Source: a virus
IMG/VR virus record: IMGVR_UViG_3300009620_000008
Span: 1 to 45,290 of that record
Reading direction: 5' to 3' (one strand)
Length of the DNA stretch: 45,290 nucleotides
The translations under genes and the position numbers were made by a program. Under the pieces are notes generated by a model, which was not told the origin of the DNA, made no database searches, and saw only the letters and a program-made list of their open reading frames with translations. Positions 1 to 9,792 of this stretch are shown in pieces; positions within the stretch are counted from its first letter, which is position 1, and each line of letters begins with the position of its first letter.

Positions 1-123
1 CGCACGAGTCCGAGCCTTGCCGCCGATGCCCATCATCCTGGCAAACTTCCTAGTAGCCTCCGGCCCCTCACCAACCAGTGCCTTGATTTCCGGGGAAGAC
101 ATGGAAAGTTCGGAAGTGCCAAC
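1..123. repeat. Direct terminal repeat, left copy
   Basis: These 123 bases recur exactly at 45168-45290. The repeat lies inside the coding sequence of the giant polyvalent gene, and the reading frame is continuous when the two ends are joined. This is the usual signature of a circular assembly of a circularly permuted or circular genome. A true short terminal repeat is possible but less likely, because it would cut a gene in the middle. Confidence 0.97.
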
Positions 124-3100
124 CCTCTCCAGTTTCCATATCTCTGCCTTGGGCTTTTCGGGCTGGCCCCACCTGTCCACCTTCCGCCTGTATGCCTCAC
201 CGGGCTGAGTACCAACAGGCCTGCCCTCTCCGGCCTCACGAGGCATACCCCTTAGGGCTTTTAATCCACCCGGAGTCCCCGCCATCTTGGCCCTGGTAGC
301 CGCCTCTCCTGCCGCAGGATCACCGAAGGGAGCACCAACGGGATCCCATACTGGACCCCTAGCGGAGATGAAGACAGGCGGAAGTGACTCAGCCTTGGAC
401 TTATCAATGGTTCTCTGGACGGGCTCACCTGCTACAAACTCAGGCCTTGTAGCCTCAACTCCACTTGCTGTAGTGACGGGCACGTCCACCGTAGTACCCT
501 CTTCAGTAACACGAGTACCCAGTTCAGGAGTCTCTTGCCCAAGAGTTCTCTCTCTCTTCTCTTTATAGGCGGACTCAAGTTCCTCGTTGCTGAGGATGTA
601 CATCTCCTTCTTAGCCCGAGCACCAAGATCAAGTCTCCGCTGTTGATCAGCACTTAGTTTATGATTGCTAACCCTGGGGATCTTGCTCTGTGCCCCGAGA
701 TCCTTCTTGTACCCAAGGTGGGATTGGTCAATGGGGCCACCCAGTGTTTCACGCAGAAGTTCTACTGCCTCTGCATGTGTAACCTGCTTGCCACCAACTA
801 TCTCAGCGTCATAAGGAAGAGTTATCTTCCCGTATTCCATGCCAATAACGCCCTTGGTATCTGTGCTGTCATACACAGGCTTGCCATCCTTTGTCCTCAT
901 AGAGGCCAGCGGATGCTTGTTGGCCGGGAGAAGGAGGAACTGCTCACCACCCATGAACAGCGGCGAGAACTTGCTCTTCCCTCTGTAGGCATGAGCATCT
1001 TTACTAAACAGGGGGAGTTGTTCGGGCTCTACCCAGTGAATGGGAACTCTAATCTCGCCACCCTTTCTCTCCGCTTCAGGATGAGTGTCGAGGGTTATCT
1101 TCATCGATCCCTTGCTCTCGGGGACAGACTTGTCATAGATCTTAGGAAGATCCTCTTCCCTCCACGCCTTCTCAAGGCGCTCTCTGACTTCCCTTTTGTT
1201 CTCGGGCTTATCAAGATGATCCATTGTCTCGGTGATGACTCCGCGAACATCTTGATGCTTTGCCCACTTGCTACCCGATAGGCCAACGGCAATGTCCTCA
1301 CGGATCATGCCCTGCTCCACCAGCATGTCCCCTAGTTCAGATAGTTTGTCGTGGAGTTTGGACTCCCACTTGCCAACCCATCCTTCACCGAGAGCCTTGT
1401 CATAGGCCCTGGCCAGGGTCAGCACTGTGTTGTAGACAATGTGGTTGTCCACAGGATCTCTCAATCCTAGGGGCCTGCGCTCTCCCTCCCAATCTGACTG
1501 ACTATCCTTGCCTCTTCTTCTGACCTTACCGAGAACCTCTTCAACGAATTTGATCTGAACCGATTCGGTCCACTTGCTCTTGTCGAGAAGAACGTCTCTC
1601 CCCTGTACTCCCATAGGCTCGGTCATTGCTCGGCCAAGCACGGCAAGATGTCTAGCGGTTACGCCCGTAATCGGAGACATCTCTTTAGATGCCAGCCATC
1701 TCAGCACGGGGCTGACTTGATTCAGACCAAGCAGATTCTTCAGTTGCTCTGTTGCCCTGCCTTCACCTCTTCCCAGATAGGAAGCAATGTCATTGACATT
1801 CTGCATCCCAAGGGACTCGCTATATCGACCAACAATCTCTGCCAGATCGAAGATCGATCCCGCAGACCTAGCATTAGTAGCCCCCTCTTCTCCCATTCCA
1901 TCCCACAGAGAGCGCATGTCTGAGGCCATCTCATTGATGCGTTCGGTAATAAGATCCTTGATGACCCCTGAGTGCCCTTCCTTCTCTGCTCTAGGGTGCC
2001 CTGCTAGTTCGAAAAGATCCCAGGTACTTACATCTCTCAGATTATCCCTTGCCGATTCTCCAGATCTAAGAGCATGCTCAAAATTGATGAGGATCTTCAG
2101 GCCCTTGTGGCTGGCCATGTCATGGGCACGGAAGGCAGATGATCCACCATCCTTTACATGAACGGCACTACCAGGAACATATCTCCTGGCACCACCAGGG
2201 TTCTCGCCATGAGCCTTCTCTTGGACGAGTACCTTTGTCTCGCCGACCTCACCTGCAAGACCAAAGAACCCCTTAGGGATATGGAATTGTTCATGGGCAT
2301 ATGCGTCATGGACAGTAGCCGCTACATGAAGTCCATCTAACTTGCTTCCAGCCGTAGGGTTGGAGGATGAACGGACAGTAATCTGGCTATCAATAGGCAC
2401 GGCCTCATGCCCAGGCTTGGGAGAGAACGCCTTGCCCTTGTTGATTATGCCGCCGTAGTGCTTATTGAATTTGCTCTCGGCTGAACCTTGCTGGTCATGA
2501 GCATTGCCACTCTCTGGACTAGCAGGCCTAAGGGCCATGGCCCGGATGGTTCCACCACCATCAGCCCCAGCCTTATTGGATTCTCTGGTCCTTGGGAATC
2601 CCCTTTGCATAGCATCGAGAAGGGGTTCCATCAGTGCATCCACTTCACCATGGCCAAGTTTCTTGGACTGAACGATGAAGCCCTTTCGAGCCTTGACCCG
2701 CTCAATAGCGGCTGTCCACTTATCTCTGAAATGCTTTACGGTCACCCTAGCACTGCGGCCCTTCGGCAACTTCTTGGTGACGATGTACTCAGCGAAGGCT
2801 CCAGCAAGCCACTCCCTAGCATTGGATACTAGGTGGGGGATACCTTCACCTCCCGGTCCTTCAGCACCCATGGCGAAGTACCGCTCCCTATCCTCCTTGC
2901 TCAGTCCGTCGAATATCTCAACGATCCCTGCTTGCCATTCGGCAGGCATCTTCGCCCATTCAACATGAGAAAACTCATGCAGAACAACCATCGTGCCATC
3001 GAGAGCCGCTTGCTCTTTGGCAGTAAGTTCTGGACCACCAGCCCGCTCCCTGATACGAGCATGCTTCTGGAGATCTGAGGACAACATGATCCGCATATCC

Positions 3101-5778
3101 TTCCAGTTGCTTACGGCGGCTGTGTATTTGGCGGGGGCGTCGCCGGGTGCTGTGATGAGTTTGGATAGTTCCCTCATTACTGTCGGGGTAAGCCATCCCA
3201 TGCTGTACTCGCCTAGCACCTGAGTATCTGTAGGACGGAAGGCCTCCTTGAGCAGTGCTGTATGCCAATGGGTGAGGAGATCCTTCTGAACAGCCTGATC
3301 AAGTATCCCCCCCATCTTGGCGTGTCCTTCACCCAGGTACTCAAACCTAATCCGATGGCCAGAAGGGGAGGTCGGATCAGGCTCCCACTTGCCTGCACCC
3401 CTTAGGGTCGGTTGCGACTCAAGCATGCCACCCTCTACACCGCTGGCAATAGCCTCCTCAATAATCTCTTCTTGCCTACGGGCGTCCCTTTTCTGTGCCT
3501 CTACCGACTCATGGATTGAGTATCGCTCAATGATCTCACGGGCCTCTCGATCAGCGGGAGTTTCGCTCTCCCTTGATGCCATCATCTCCCAACCGAATGA
3601 TTGCTGTTGTGCCTCATCCGGCCCCTTCTCCCTTTCACCACCTGGGAGGCGAACAGTAGGCTGACGGATCTCTCCCGTCTCTCTATCTATCACGCCAAGA
3701 TCAAAGGCAAGTTCTCTCATGTCCTTGCTGATATCGATCATGTCCGCTACAGCCACATCATCAGGCAATCGGAACTCAGCAAGTTGTACTCTCAGGCGGA
3801 AGAGTTTCTCTGCCTTTGTTCTTGCTGGCTGACCCATATGCTGAGCAAGCATTGCGAAGTGAACGGCCCTTAGTTCATTACCCTGACCCCTTGCATAGTC
3901 AGAAGCATCAAGCAGAGTCTTAACAAACTCGGGAGTCTGCTTTCCAAAGACAGGAGTCTTGCCTGCTGGCCCAATGAGTTTTGCATATGCATCTAGGTTT
4001 CTTGCCTTGTCCCAGTGGCTACCCGGCTTCACTGGGTCAGTGAATGAACTCGGGAACGGGGGAGGCTCTGACTCAGTGCCCAGCGCCTCTGACTGCTGAG
4101 CAACGGGATCCTCCATCCTGACTGCTTCTTCGGCATACCGCTCGGCAATCTCATCTTCACGCGGTTCAAGGCGGTCCTCTAGAGATTCAGCCTTCTCTTC
4201 TTCTGTCGCCTTGTTGACCTGCTCTTCGACTACCTCCTTCCCCTTCTTGACCATCTCAATCCAAGACTCTACATCTTTGGCACGTTCCTCAATCTTATGC
4301 ATACGCTTTAAGACTGCTTCACTGCCAGTACGGATGTGCTCCTCCTGCGCCTGACGCCATCCAGTACGGAGAGACTCAAGATCCTTCTCCCATTTGTCAA
4401 TCTTGAGTTGACTCTTGACCCAGTTCTTCTTGCCAGTTGCCTGCCTTTGGCTGGCATACAAACCACCAGCATGGGGCAACAGGGCAACGCCAGTACTGAT
4501 ACCAAACTCAAGAGCGGTATGAGGATCTAGGAAGGAATCCCTCATGGCCCCCCATAGGCTCACGGGCTCACCAGTTTCAGGATCGCCGTTCTCCCACATA
4601 TCGATAGCCCTGCCGCCATATGACAGAGCCATAAACTCTGCGGCTGTACCCAGTGCTTCACGCATTCGGGTAGGACCGAACTGCTCAAGGAAGGTTGGGT
4701 CTTGGAATCCAAACTTCATCCTTCCTGATTTAGTAAGAGGCTGACCGCGAACAGCAGTACCCGCCGTCTTCATGAGTCCAAATAGCCCAGCACTAACCCC
4801 CGTGTTCTTGGCCGCCTGACCTAGACGCTCTCCCTTTCCAATATCAAAGTAGGGATGATCGGGATTGATCGGACCCATTTCCGGGTTGGCCTGCTCCATA
4901 GAGAATGCGGCCATGTAGTTCTTGGAGAGACTGAACGGATCATCAAGCCCTCGATCAGTAGCCCACTTCATGTAGTCTTCGTACTGACCAGTGGCCTTCA
5001 GGCCCTCCTTCATGGCAGTACGGTTCTTTCCGATAGCAGGCAGATTCCCCAGAATCTCATGCATTGCTGTGATGCCGCCACCAGTTATTGCGGCCTCAGC
5101 CATGTCACCAATGAAGCCACCTACCTTGGAGTACTCGGCAGACCCAGTGGCATACCTAGACATTCTGGCTCCAGATCCGTGGGTTCTTCCGAGGAATAGG
5201 CCAACGGGAGTCTTACTCGCCAGATTGACTCCCTTTCCAATAATACCCCGACCCTTCTGGATCTTTTCCATGCTCTTGATTGCCTTGAGCATTTCGATTG
5301 TGGGTGCCTTGCCTGCTGACAGTGCCGCCTGTGCGGCCTTGCCAGCCCTTAGGGTGCCTACTGCGGCACCAGGACCAAGGAATCCAACGGTGCCGCCAGC
5401 GATATCACCAACGGTCTTGGCCATACCACCAGAGATATCTTCGTCATAGAGAAGAGTCTCTCTCAGTTCATCATTAGCACCAGCAAGACGATACATCCCA
5501 CTTCGGATGTCATCAGGAGTCAGGGCACCGAACAGGGCGGTGCTTATGGCTGAGGTACCAGCGGCCTCAACACCACGCAGTGCATCCCACCACAAGGGAG
5601 TGTCGATAGGCTGATCTTGTATGGTCGGCCTTTGCCATGACTTTGCGCCTGACCGAATGGCCTTGGCTAACTTGTCATCGATGTTCCCAGCGTGGAGGCC
5701 CCTGGAGACAGCGAATGCCCTCTCATGCTTATCAAGCCCCCACGGGTTGTAGGAAAGGTCTTGGGGATCTTGCGGCAT
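1..5778 (-). CDS. Giant polyvalent ejection protein, N-terminal part (about residues 1-1926 of 2468)
   Basis: The ATG at 5778 overlaps the upstream stop as TAATG, and the frame stays open to base 1. It then continues through the circular junction to the stop at 43539, giving 7407 nt and 2468 residues. Visible features: a Gly/Ala-rich hydrophobic stretch near residues 105-150, a long charged coiled-coil-like segment near 470-560, and a zinc metallopeptidase motif HEFSH (H934, E935, H938) with downstream AREWLAGAFAEY (E989, E997) able to supply a third metal ligand. A second HExxH-like string (HEQFH) occurs near 2285-2300. Large multidomain phage proteins of this type are known as polyvalent proteins and are thought to be packaged and injected with DNA. 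The neighbours are also ejection-type proteins. The N-terminal part matches no family I can name. It could process virion or host proteins; that is inference. Confidence 0.85.
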   Translation of the reverse strand, partial: MPQDPQDLSYNPWGLDKHERAFAVSRGLHAGNIDDKLAKAIRSGAKSWQRPTIQDQPIDTPLWWDALRGVEAAGTSAISTALFGALTPDDIRSGMYRLAGANDELRETLLYDEDISGGMAKTVGDIAGGTVGFLGPGAAVGTLRAGKAAQAALSAGKAPTIEMLKAIKSMEKIQKGRGIIGKGVNLASKTPVGLFLGRTHGSGARMSRYATGSAEYSKVGGFIGDMAEAAITGGGITAMHEILGNLPAIGKNRTAMKEGLKATGQYEDYMKWATDRGLDDPFSLSKNYMAAFSMEQANPEMGPINPDHPYFDIGKGERLGQAAKNTGVSAGLFGLMKTAGTAVRGQPLTKSGRMKFGFQDPTFLEQFGPTRMREALGTAAEFMALSYGGRAIDMWENGDPETGEPVSLWGAMRDSFLDPHTALEFGISTGVALLPHAGGLYASQRQATGKKNWVKSQLKIDKWEKDLESLRTGWRQAQEEHIRTGSEAVLKRMHKIEERAKDVESWIEMVKKGKEVVEEQVNKATEEEKAESLEDRLEPREDEIAERYAEEAVRMEDPVAQQSEALGTESEPPPFPSSFTDPVKPGSHWDKARNLDAYAKLIGPAGKTPVFGKQTPEFVKTLLDASDYARGQGNELRAVHFAMLAQHMGQPARTKAEKLFRLRVQLAEFRLPDDVAVADMIDISKDMRELAFDLGVIDRETGEIRQPTVRLPGGEREKGPDEAQQQSFGWEMMASRESETPADREAREIIERYSIHESVEAQKRDARRQEEIIEEAIASGVEGGMLESQPTLRGAGKWEPDPTSPSGHRIRFEYLGEGHAKMGGILDQAVQKDLLTHWHTALLKEAFRPTDTQVLGEYSMGWLTPTVMRELSKLITAPGDAPAKYTAAVSNWKDMRIMLSSDLQKHARIRERAGGPELTAKEQAALDGTMVVLHEFSHVEWAKMPAEWQAGIVEIFDGLSKEDRERYFAMGAEGPGGEGIPHLVSNAREWLAGAFAEYIVTKKLPKGRSARVTVKHFRDKWTAAIERVKARKGFIVQSKKLGHGEVDALMEPLLDAMQRGFPRTRESNKAGADGGGTIRAMALRPASPESGNAHDQQGSAESKFNKHYGGIINKGKAFSPKPGHEAVPIDSQITVRSSSNPTAGSKLDGLHVAATVHDAYAHEQFHIPKGFFGLAGEVGETKVLVQEKAHGENPGGARRYVPGSAVHVKDGGSSAFRAHDMASHKGLKILINFEHALRSGESARDNLRDVSTWDLFELAGHPRAEKEGHSGVIKDLITERINEMASDMRSLWDGMGEEGATNARSAGSIFDLAEIVGRYSESLGMQNVNDIASYLGRGEGRATEQLKNLLGLNQVSPVLRWLASKEMSPITGVTARHLAVLGRAMTEPMGVQGRDVLLDKSKWTESVQIKFVEEVLGKVRRRGKDSQSDWEGERRPLGLRDPVDNHIVYNTVLTLARAYDKALGEGWVGKWESKLHDKLSELGDMLVEQGMIREDIAVGLSGSKWAKHQDVRGVITETMDHLDKPENKREVRERLEKAWREEDLPKIYDKSVPESKGSMKITLDTHPEAERKGGEIRVPIHWVEPEQLPLFSKDAHAYRGKSKFSPLFMGGEQFLLLPANKHPLASMRTKDGKPVYDSTDTKGVIGMEYGKITLPYDAEIVGGKQVTHAEAVELLRETLGGPIDQSHLGYKKDLGAQSKIPRVSNHKLSADQQRRLDLGARAKKEMYILSNEELESAYKEKRERTLGQETPELGTRVTEEGTTVDVPVTTASGVEATRPEFVAGEPVQRTIDKSKAESLPPVFISARGPVWDPVGAPFGDPAAGEAATRAKMAGTPGGLKALRGMPREAGEGRPVGTQPGEAYRRKVDRWGQPEKPKAEIWKLERVGTSELSMSSPEIKALVGEGPEATRKFARMMGIGGKARTRA

Positions 5779-7640
5779 TACTGGTTGAAGAGCCAGCCCA
5801 TGTCAGCCGGGGCCTGCTCATGTGTGAAGGTTCTCTGAGGGGAAGCAGGCTGAGTTATCGGAGCGGGCTGAGGATAGGTACCAGTATGTTCCGGCTGACT
5901 CCCAGGCGTCCAGAAGGACCTGAGCGGTCCTCTGGCATCTTGACCAAAGCCTCCGCCAACATACGGCTCGTTGACGGTCTTGCCCGGCCTCAGCCTAGAT
6001 TCTCTTATTCTCCGTGGTTCGCCTTGACGGCCAACCTCATGCTCAGGCTGAGGCAAGCCTGACAGAGCAAACTCATCAGTCTCTACATCAATAATGTCAT
6101 CTGCGAATTCGTCGCCCCAAGTGATCCGAGGGCCTTCGGTTATCGAAGAAGGAGAATGACCCCTCATGATGTTGAGCAATCCATCCACCAGCGGGATGGT
6201 TCCGGGGACAATACCTGATAGCCCCAACTGAAGATCAGCATCCGTAAGAATGGCATTCACACCCTGAGTTACTCTCTCTGTTCTCTGTGCCGTTGAGAGG
6301 TGTGGGTTTGTCAGGACGCGTTGGAGGGCTTCAAGTTGTCCGGCGATACCACCACCATGAGTTGCGGCAATCGAGGCTATATCCTGGGGCGTTAGCAGGT
6401 TTGCTCCCGCTTGAAGTTGGGTCTGTCCCTGTGCGATAGCCCTGGTTATCGCATTGTTTCCCTGTGCTGGTGAAGTCTGGCCAGGGGCAGGCGCTGAAGG
6501 CCCCAATGGGCCTCTAGGCGTTCGGCCTAGTCCCAGGCCTCTATTCATGAGGGTCTGGATTCGACTGGCACTGGTAACACCCGGCGAAGCCTTACCCGGC
6601 TTGCCTGGGGTAACGGGAGCACCAGACCCAGACCTGCCAATCTGAGAGGCTAGAAGATCATCTCGATTGGCATGAACGGTTGTCCAGTCATTAGATGAAA
6701 ACGGATCGGTATTGAATCTCTTTCCGAAGATATCTCGCCCAGCAGATCTAGTGGACTTTGCCACAGCAGATCTTGCACCTTTGAATCCGTTATTCCCAAT
6801 AGATGTACCGAAGTTACGAATACGGTTTAGAGCATCGCCAACCTCATTGGAGTAATCACTCGCCTGATCTCCGTCATCATGGTCTGTCTTTGGGATACGG
6901 AGATACAACTCGATCATCCCGCGCACATCTTCATTCTTGGCTAGAGCCCTCATGGCCAGACGAGAGCGTCCTCTGGGAACTCCCCAGTTACCTGCCCGGT
7001 TGTAGTAGGAGAGGAACGGAGCATACCCACCGGGTTGACCAGCAGTTTGGAATGAGGATGTTGCTGTTCTAGCCAGCCTTTGATTGGCAGTCGTGGGCGC
7101 ATTGCCCATTCTCCCCGTGCCCTGGCCTGTCCACAGAGATGCAGGATCATCAGAGTCTGCATCAGGATCGACAGCCCTACCTTGTGCTATCTGCTGTGGT
7201 GTCTTCTTGGTTGCCTCTGTTGCTTCTTCAAGGAGTTTGTATTGCCAATGATCGATTACCCCTTGTGCAGTACGGGGCATCTCTGCAAAAGGGTCACTCG
7301 AAGAAGGATCCTGTTGGCCGTGATGAACCTCTTCTGCGGCATCAGCAAGCAGGCTCCACATACTGCCGTTCTCACCGAACTGACGAACTAGAGTAGTCAG
7401 CCCCTTGCCATCCTGTGCCTTGGCCGCGTCATTGAATGACCTCAGATCTCGATACCCCATTGCCTTGATCAGATCAGGCTGGCTCTCCCACAGGCCCCTT
7501 GCCTCGGAACTGATAGTCATATCAAGGGCTCTCTCTCTCCTCCCACCGCTAGTCTCGGTGGGCCTGAGAGCCATGATCGCCTGGATTATTCCAGTACCCG
7601 AGGCTTGATACTGACCCCAGGGGTCGCCTTCAATTGCCAT
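5778..7640 (-). CDS. Internal virion/ejection protein, 620 aa
   Basis: The start ATG overlaps the stop of the upstream gene as TAATG, and its own stop overlaps the giant gene's start the same way. The protein is polar and low in cysteine. Its N-terminal third is helical, the middle is rich in Gly/Ser/Pro (near residues 330-400), and the C-terminus is rich in Pro/Gln. I recognise no enzymatic motif. Position between a Met/Gly-rich 316-aa protein and the 2468-aa polyvalent protein matches the ejection-protein trio found after the tail genes in many short-tailed phages. The functional call comes from context; the sequence itself does not identify a family. Confidence 0.65.
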   Translation of the reverse strand: MAIEGDPWGQYQASGTGIIQAIMALRPTETSGGRRERALDMTISSEARGLWESQPDLIKAMGYRDLRSFNDAAKAQDGKGLTTLVRQFGENGSMWSLLADAAEEVHHGQQDPSSSDPFAEMPRTAQGVIDHWQYKLLEEATEATKKTPQQIAQGRAVDPDADSDDPASLWTGQGTGRMGNAPTTANQRLARTATSSFQTAGQPGGYAPFLSYYNRAGNWGVPRGRSRLAMRALAKNEDVRGMIELYLRIPKTDHDDGDQASDYSNEVGDALNRIRNFGTSIGNNGFKGARSAVAKSTRSAGRDIFGKRFNTDPFSSNDWTTVHANRDDLLASQIGRSGSGAPVTPGKPGKASPGVTSASRIQTLMNRGLGLGRTPRGPLGPSAPAPGQTSPAQGNNAITRAIAQGQTQLQAGANLLTPQDIASIAATHGGGIAGQLEALQRVLTNPHLSTAQRTERVTQGVNAILTDADLQLGLSGIVPGTIPLVDGLLNIMRGHSPSSITEGPRITWGDEFADDIIDVETDEFALSGLPQPEHEVGRQGEPRRIRESRLRPGKTVNEPYVGGGFGQDARGPLRSFWTPGSQPEHTGTYPQPAPITQPASPQRTFTHEQAPADMGWLFNQ

Positions 7641-8590
7641 TAGCGCATGCCTTGGGCCAGAGCCATCAGCATCGGATCATTGGTAACACCAGTAGGCTGA
7701 CCAAGACCCCACAGGCTTTGCATCATTTGCTGTTGAAGGGCCTGCTGTTGCATCGATGCAGTCATCATGTTCATGATTGTCTCGGCATCTGAGTGCTGAC
7801 CAGCCTTGATTGCCTTGGACAACTGGCCGGACAGGTCACCCATAAGGCCCGCACTCATCATGCCGCCCATGACCCCACCCCCACCCATGGGGCTCATTGC
7901 TCCGAGCATGCTACCCGCCTTGTTTACCAATCCGCCTAGGCCCATGAATCCAGAACTTCCAGCGGTAGCAGGAATCGACAACGGAACTCCACCTGGAAGC
8001 ATCCCAGAGATGGCCGGTGTTGCGGCCTTGAATCCAAGGCTAGATCCTAACTTACCCAGGATGGCAGGACCAAACAGCATGGCACCCAGTGAGGCTAGAC
8101 CGAAGCGCCTCCTCTTCTTGGCAAGCCTGCGCTGTCTTTCCATCTCAAGGCGCATCAACTCTTCACGCCTCTTCTGTCCTGCTTCTTGCATCAGACCGGG
8201 CAGGACCATCTGGCTACCGATCTGTTGGGCTACATTGAATCCCATTTGCTGGGTGTTTCTCTGGGCGGCGGCGGCTTGCTCACCTGCCTGTTGTGCACCT
8301 TGGGCACCGATAGCGGACATGGCCGTGGGGCTTATCCCTGTCTCAGCACTCCTCTCTTGGAGTCCCTTCAGTGCGGCGGCTTGGCCCGAACGAAGCCCTT
8401 CCACCTGAGAGGTGAAGGCTTGAGGGAGATTCATCTGCTCATAGATGTTTCTGCCCAACTGGATCCCAATCTTTCCAGGCTCATAGTTGGTAGCCATCTG
8501 GTTCATGTCAACTCCACCAACGCCAGCCGCAGGCTGACCACCATAGGAGATTCCAGACAGAAGGTTTTCGAAAGGATTATATGTAACCAT
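7640..8590 (-). CDS. Small ejection/internal virion protein, 316 aa, Met/Gly/Ala-rich
   Basis: Residues 60-135 are an Ala/Gln-rich helical segment, followed by a basic cluster (RRLAKKRRRF, about 155-164). A long hydrophobic Gly/Met-rich stretch follows (about 165-245), containing GGGGVMGGMM. The Gln/Met-rich C-terminus includes QQQALQQQMMQ. This composition, with amphipathic membrane-active segments beside a basic patch, resembles small ejection proteins of P22- and T7-like phages, which help form a DNA conduit through the envelope. The start is ATG at 8590, two bases after the fibre gene's stop, and translation is probably coupled. No family-specific motif is visible, so the name is by composition and neighbourhood. 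Confidence 0.65.
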   Translation of the reverse strand: MVTYNPFENLLSGISYGGQPAAGVGGVDMNQMATNYEPGKIGIQLGRNIYEQMNLPQAFTSQVEGLRSGQAAALKGLQERSAETGISPTAMSAIGAQGAQQAGEQAAAAQRNTQQMGFNVAQQIGSQMVLPGLMQEAGQKRREELMRLEMERQRRLAKKRRRFGLASLGAMLFGPAILGKLGSSLGFKAATPAISGMLPGGVPLSIPATAGSSGFMGLGGLVNKAGSMLGAMSPMGGGGVMGGMMSAGLMGDLSGQLSKAIKAGQHSDAETIMNMMTASMQQQALQQQMMQSLWGLGQPTGVTNDPMLMALAQGMR

Positions 8591-8592
8591 GA

Positions 8593-9792
8593 TTAGCCCA
8601 TTATAAAGTCTAAATGACCTGATCCGATCTTAGCGCGATTGGCCAACAGCACCGTTCGCTTGTGATTAATATTGTTCCAAGTAACCCGGACTAGACCCCA
8701 GTTGGTAGGGCCGGATTCATATGAAACACCGAATGAGGTCCAGGGTTCATTCGCAGAAGATAACAATACAGGCGGCCTGCCTATCACGCCAGCGGCTGGA
8801 GTACTTTCGGTGTGATTTGGAGGCCCATCAGTCTTAGATCCCTGGCCTGAATAGTTCACAGTATCTCCAGATCTTGCTAGATAGGCGAAGCCTGAAAAGT
8901 GAGTCTCCGTTGTGACCATGCTGTCGTAGACCCATTCTGGCAACGCATCGTACAATGAACTCACATTGGTATTACCAGTAGTAGAAGAGTGAGATCCAGA
9001 ATGCTCAAGCCTATTGACGAGTTGTTCGATCTCATCTTTGGTTTCGCCAAGTATGGGCAGGAAACGTATGGCGGCCTCGGGCCACTCATCTCCATGGCCC
9101 CACGGTGAGAACTCTGCATTCTGTCCAGCACCAGCACCATTCCCCGTCATCGGATAGTAGATAGGGTAACTGGCGCTATCCCAGGATGTGTCATGGTTAT
9201 GAACAACCTTCACATCTCCACCCGATCCTTCGCCTCTGGCTCCACCCTGCCATAGCATTCCACTTGGGATACGACCAAGGTTGTGGGGAATGCCAATAAC
9301 TATTGCCCCCCAATACTGGGCAAATGCATTGTGATATGAGTTATCACTACTGGTCGCACGATCCAGCGCGATCTTCCATCCAGTTAGATCAAGTGATCTA
9401 ATCCTGAATCTCTGGAAGCCCTCTCCCGGCACCATACCATCGCCTACTACCCCGGCGACTCTTCTGATTCTTGGATCAAGGCTCTTGCCGAACTCGGCAA
9501 TGTCCAATACAGGATCTGTGATATGGAGGGTCTTGTAGACATCGTGGTCAGGCCATGAGAAGCCACCAGTAATAGAGAGTTTATCTCTAGTAATTGACCT
9601 GTCTCTGATGTGAACAGTGCCTACCCCATTCTGTCTGAGGTTGATATTCCCATCGGCAACGGAAGACAGGTATAGGCCAATCTTTCTCAGGGCTACCTCG
9701 ATAGATGCTTCGGCATTATCGGCATCCCATTCATCTTCAAACCCATCAAACCTGATAGGGAAGTTGATGGGGATATTATCTGCTTCACTCAT
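8593..9792 (-). CDS. Putative tail fibre / receptor-binding protein, 399 aa
   Basis: The ATG at 9792 overlaps the stop of the 2381-aa tail gene as ATGA. The N-terminal 60 residues could be a virion-anchoring segment. They are followed by INLRQNGVGTVHIRDRSIT, a pattern common in the shaft-attachment part of phage fibres. The remainder is rich in Gly, Ser, Thr, Trp and aromatic residues and looks beta-structured. Neither a lyase nor a deacetylase motif is visible. Its location directly after the large tail protein and before the ejection genes fits a fibre or a side-tail appendage. Host-range relevance is inferred. Confidence 0.6.
   Translation of the reverse strand: MSEADNIPINFPIRFDGFEDEWDADNAEASIEVALRKIGLYLSSVADGNINLRQNGVGTVHIRDRSITRDKLSITGGFSWPDHDVYKTLHITDPVLDIAEFGKSLDPRIRRVAGVVGDGMVPGEGFQRFRIRSLDLTGWKIALDRATSSDNSYHNAFAQYWGAIVIGIPHNLGRIPSGMLWQGGARGEGSGGDVKVVHNHDTSWDSASYPIYYPMTGNGAGAGQNAEFSPWGHGDEWPEAAIRFLPILGETKDEIEQLVNRLEHSGSHSSTTGNTNVSSLYDALPEWVYDSMVTTETHFSGFAYLARSGDTVNYSGQGSKTDGPPNHTESTPAAGVIGRPPVLLSSANEPWTSFGVSYESGPTNWGLVRVTWNNINHKRTVLLANRAKIGSGHLDFIMG

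Noticed and set aside
661-1281. 206-codon plus-strand frame
   Set aside because: Antisense shadow of the giant polyvalent gene; no SD or family motif.
2275-2310. Second HExxH string (HEQFH) in the giant protein
   Set aside because: No downstream metal-ligand helix as at 2760-2980; kept only as a note.
7806-8408. 200-codon plus-strand frame
   Set aside because: Antisense shadow of the Gly/Met-rich ejection gene; composition is complementary low complexity.
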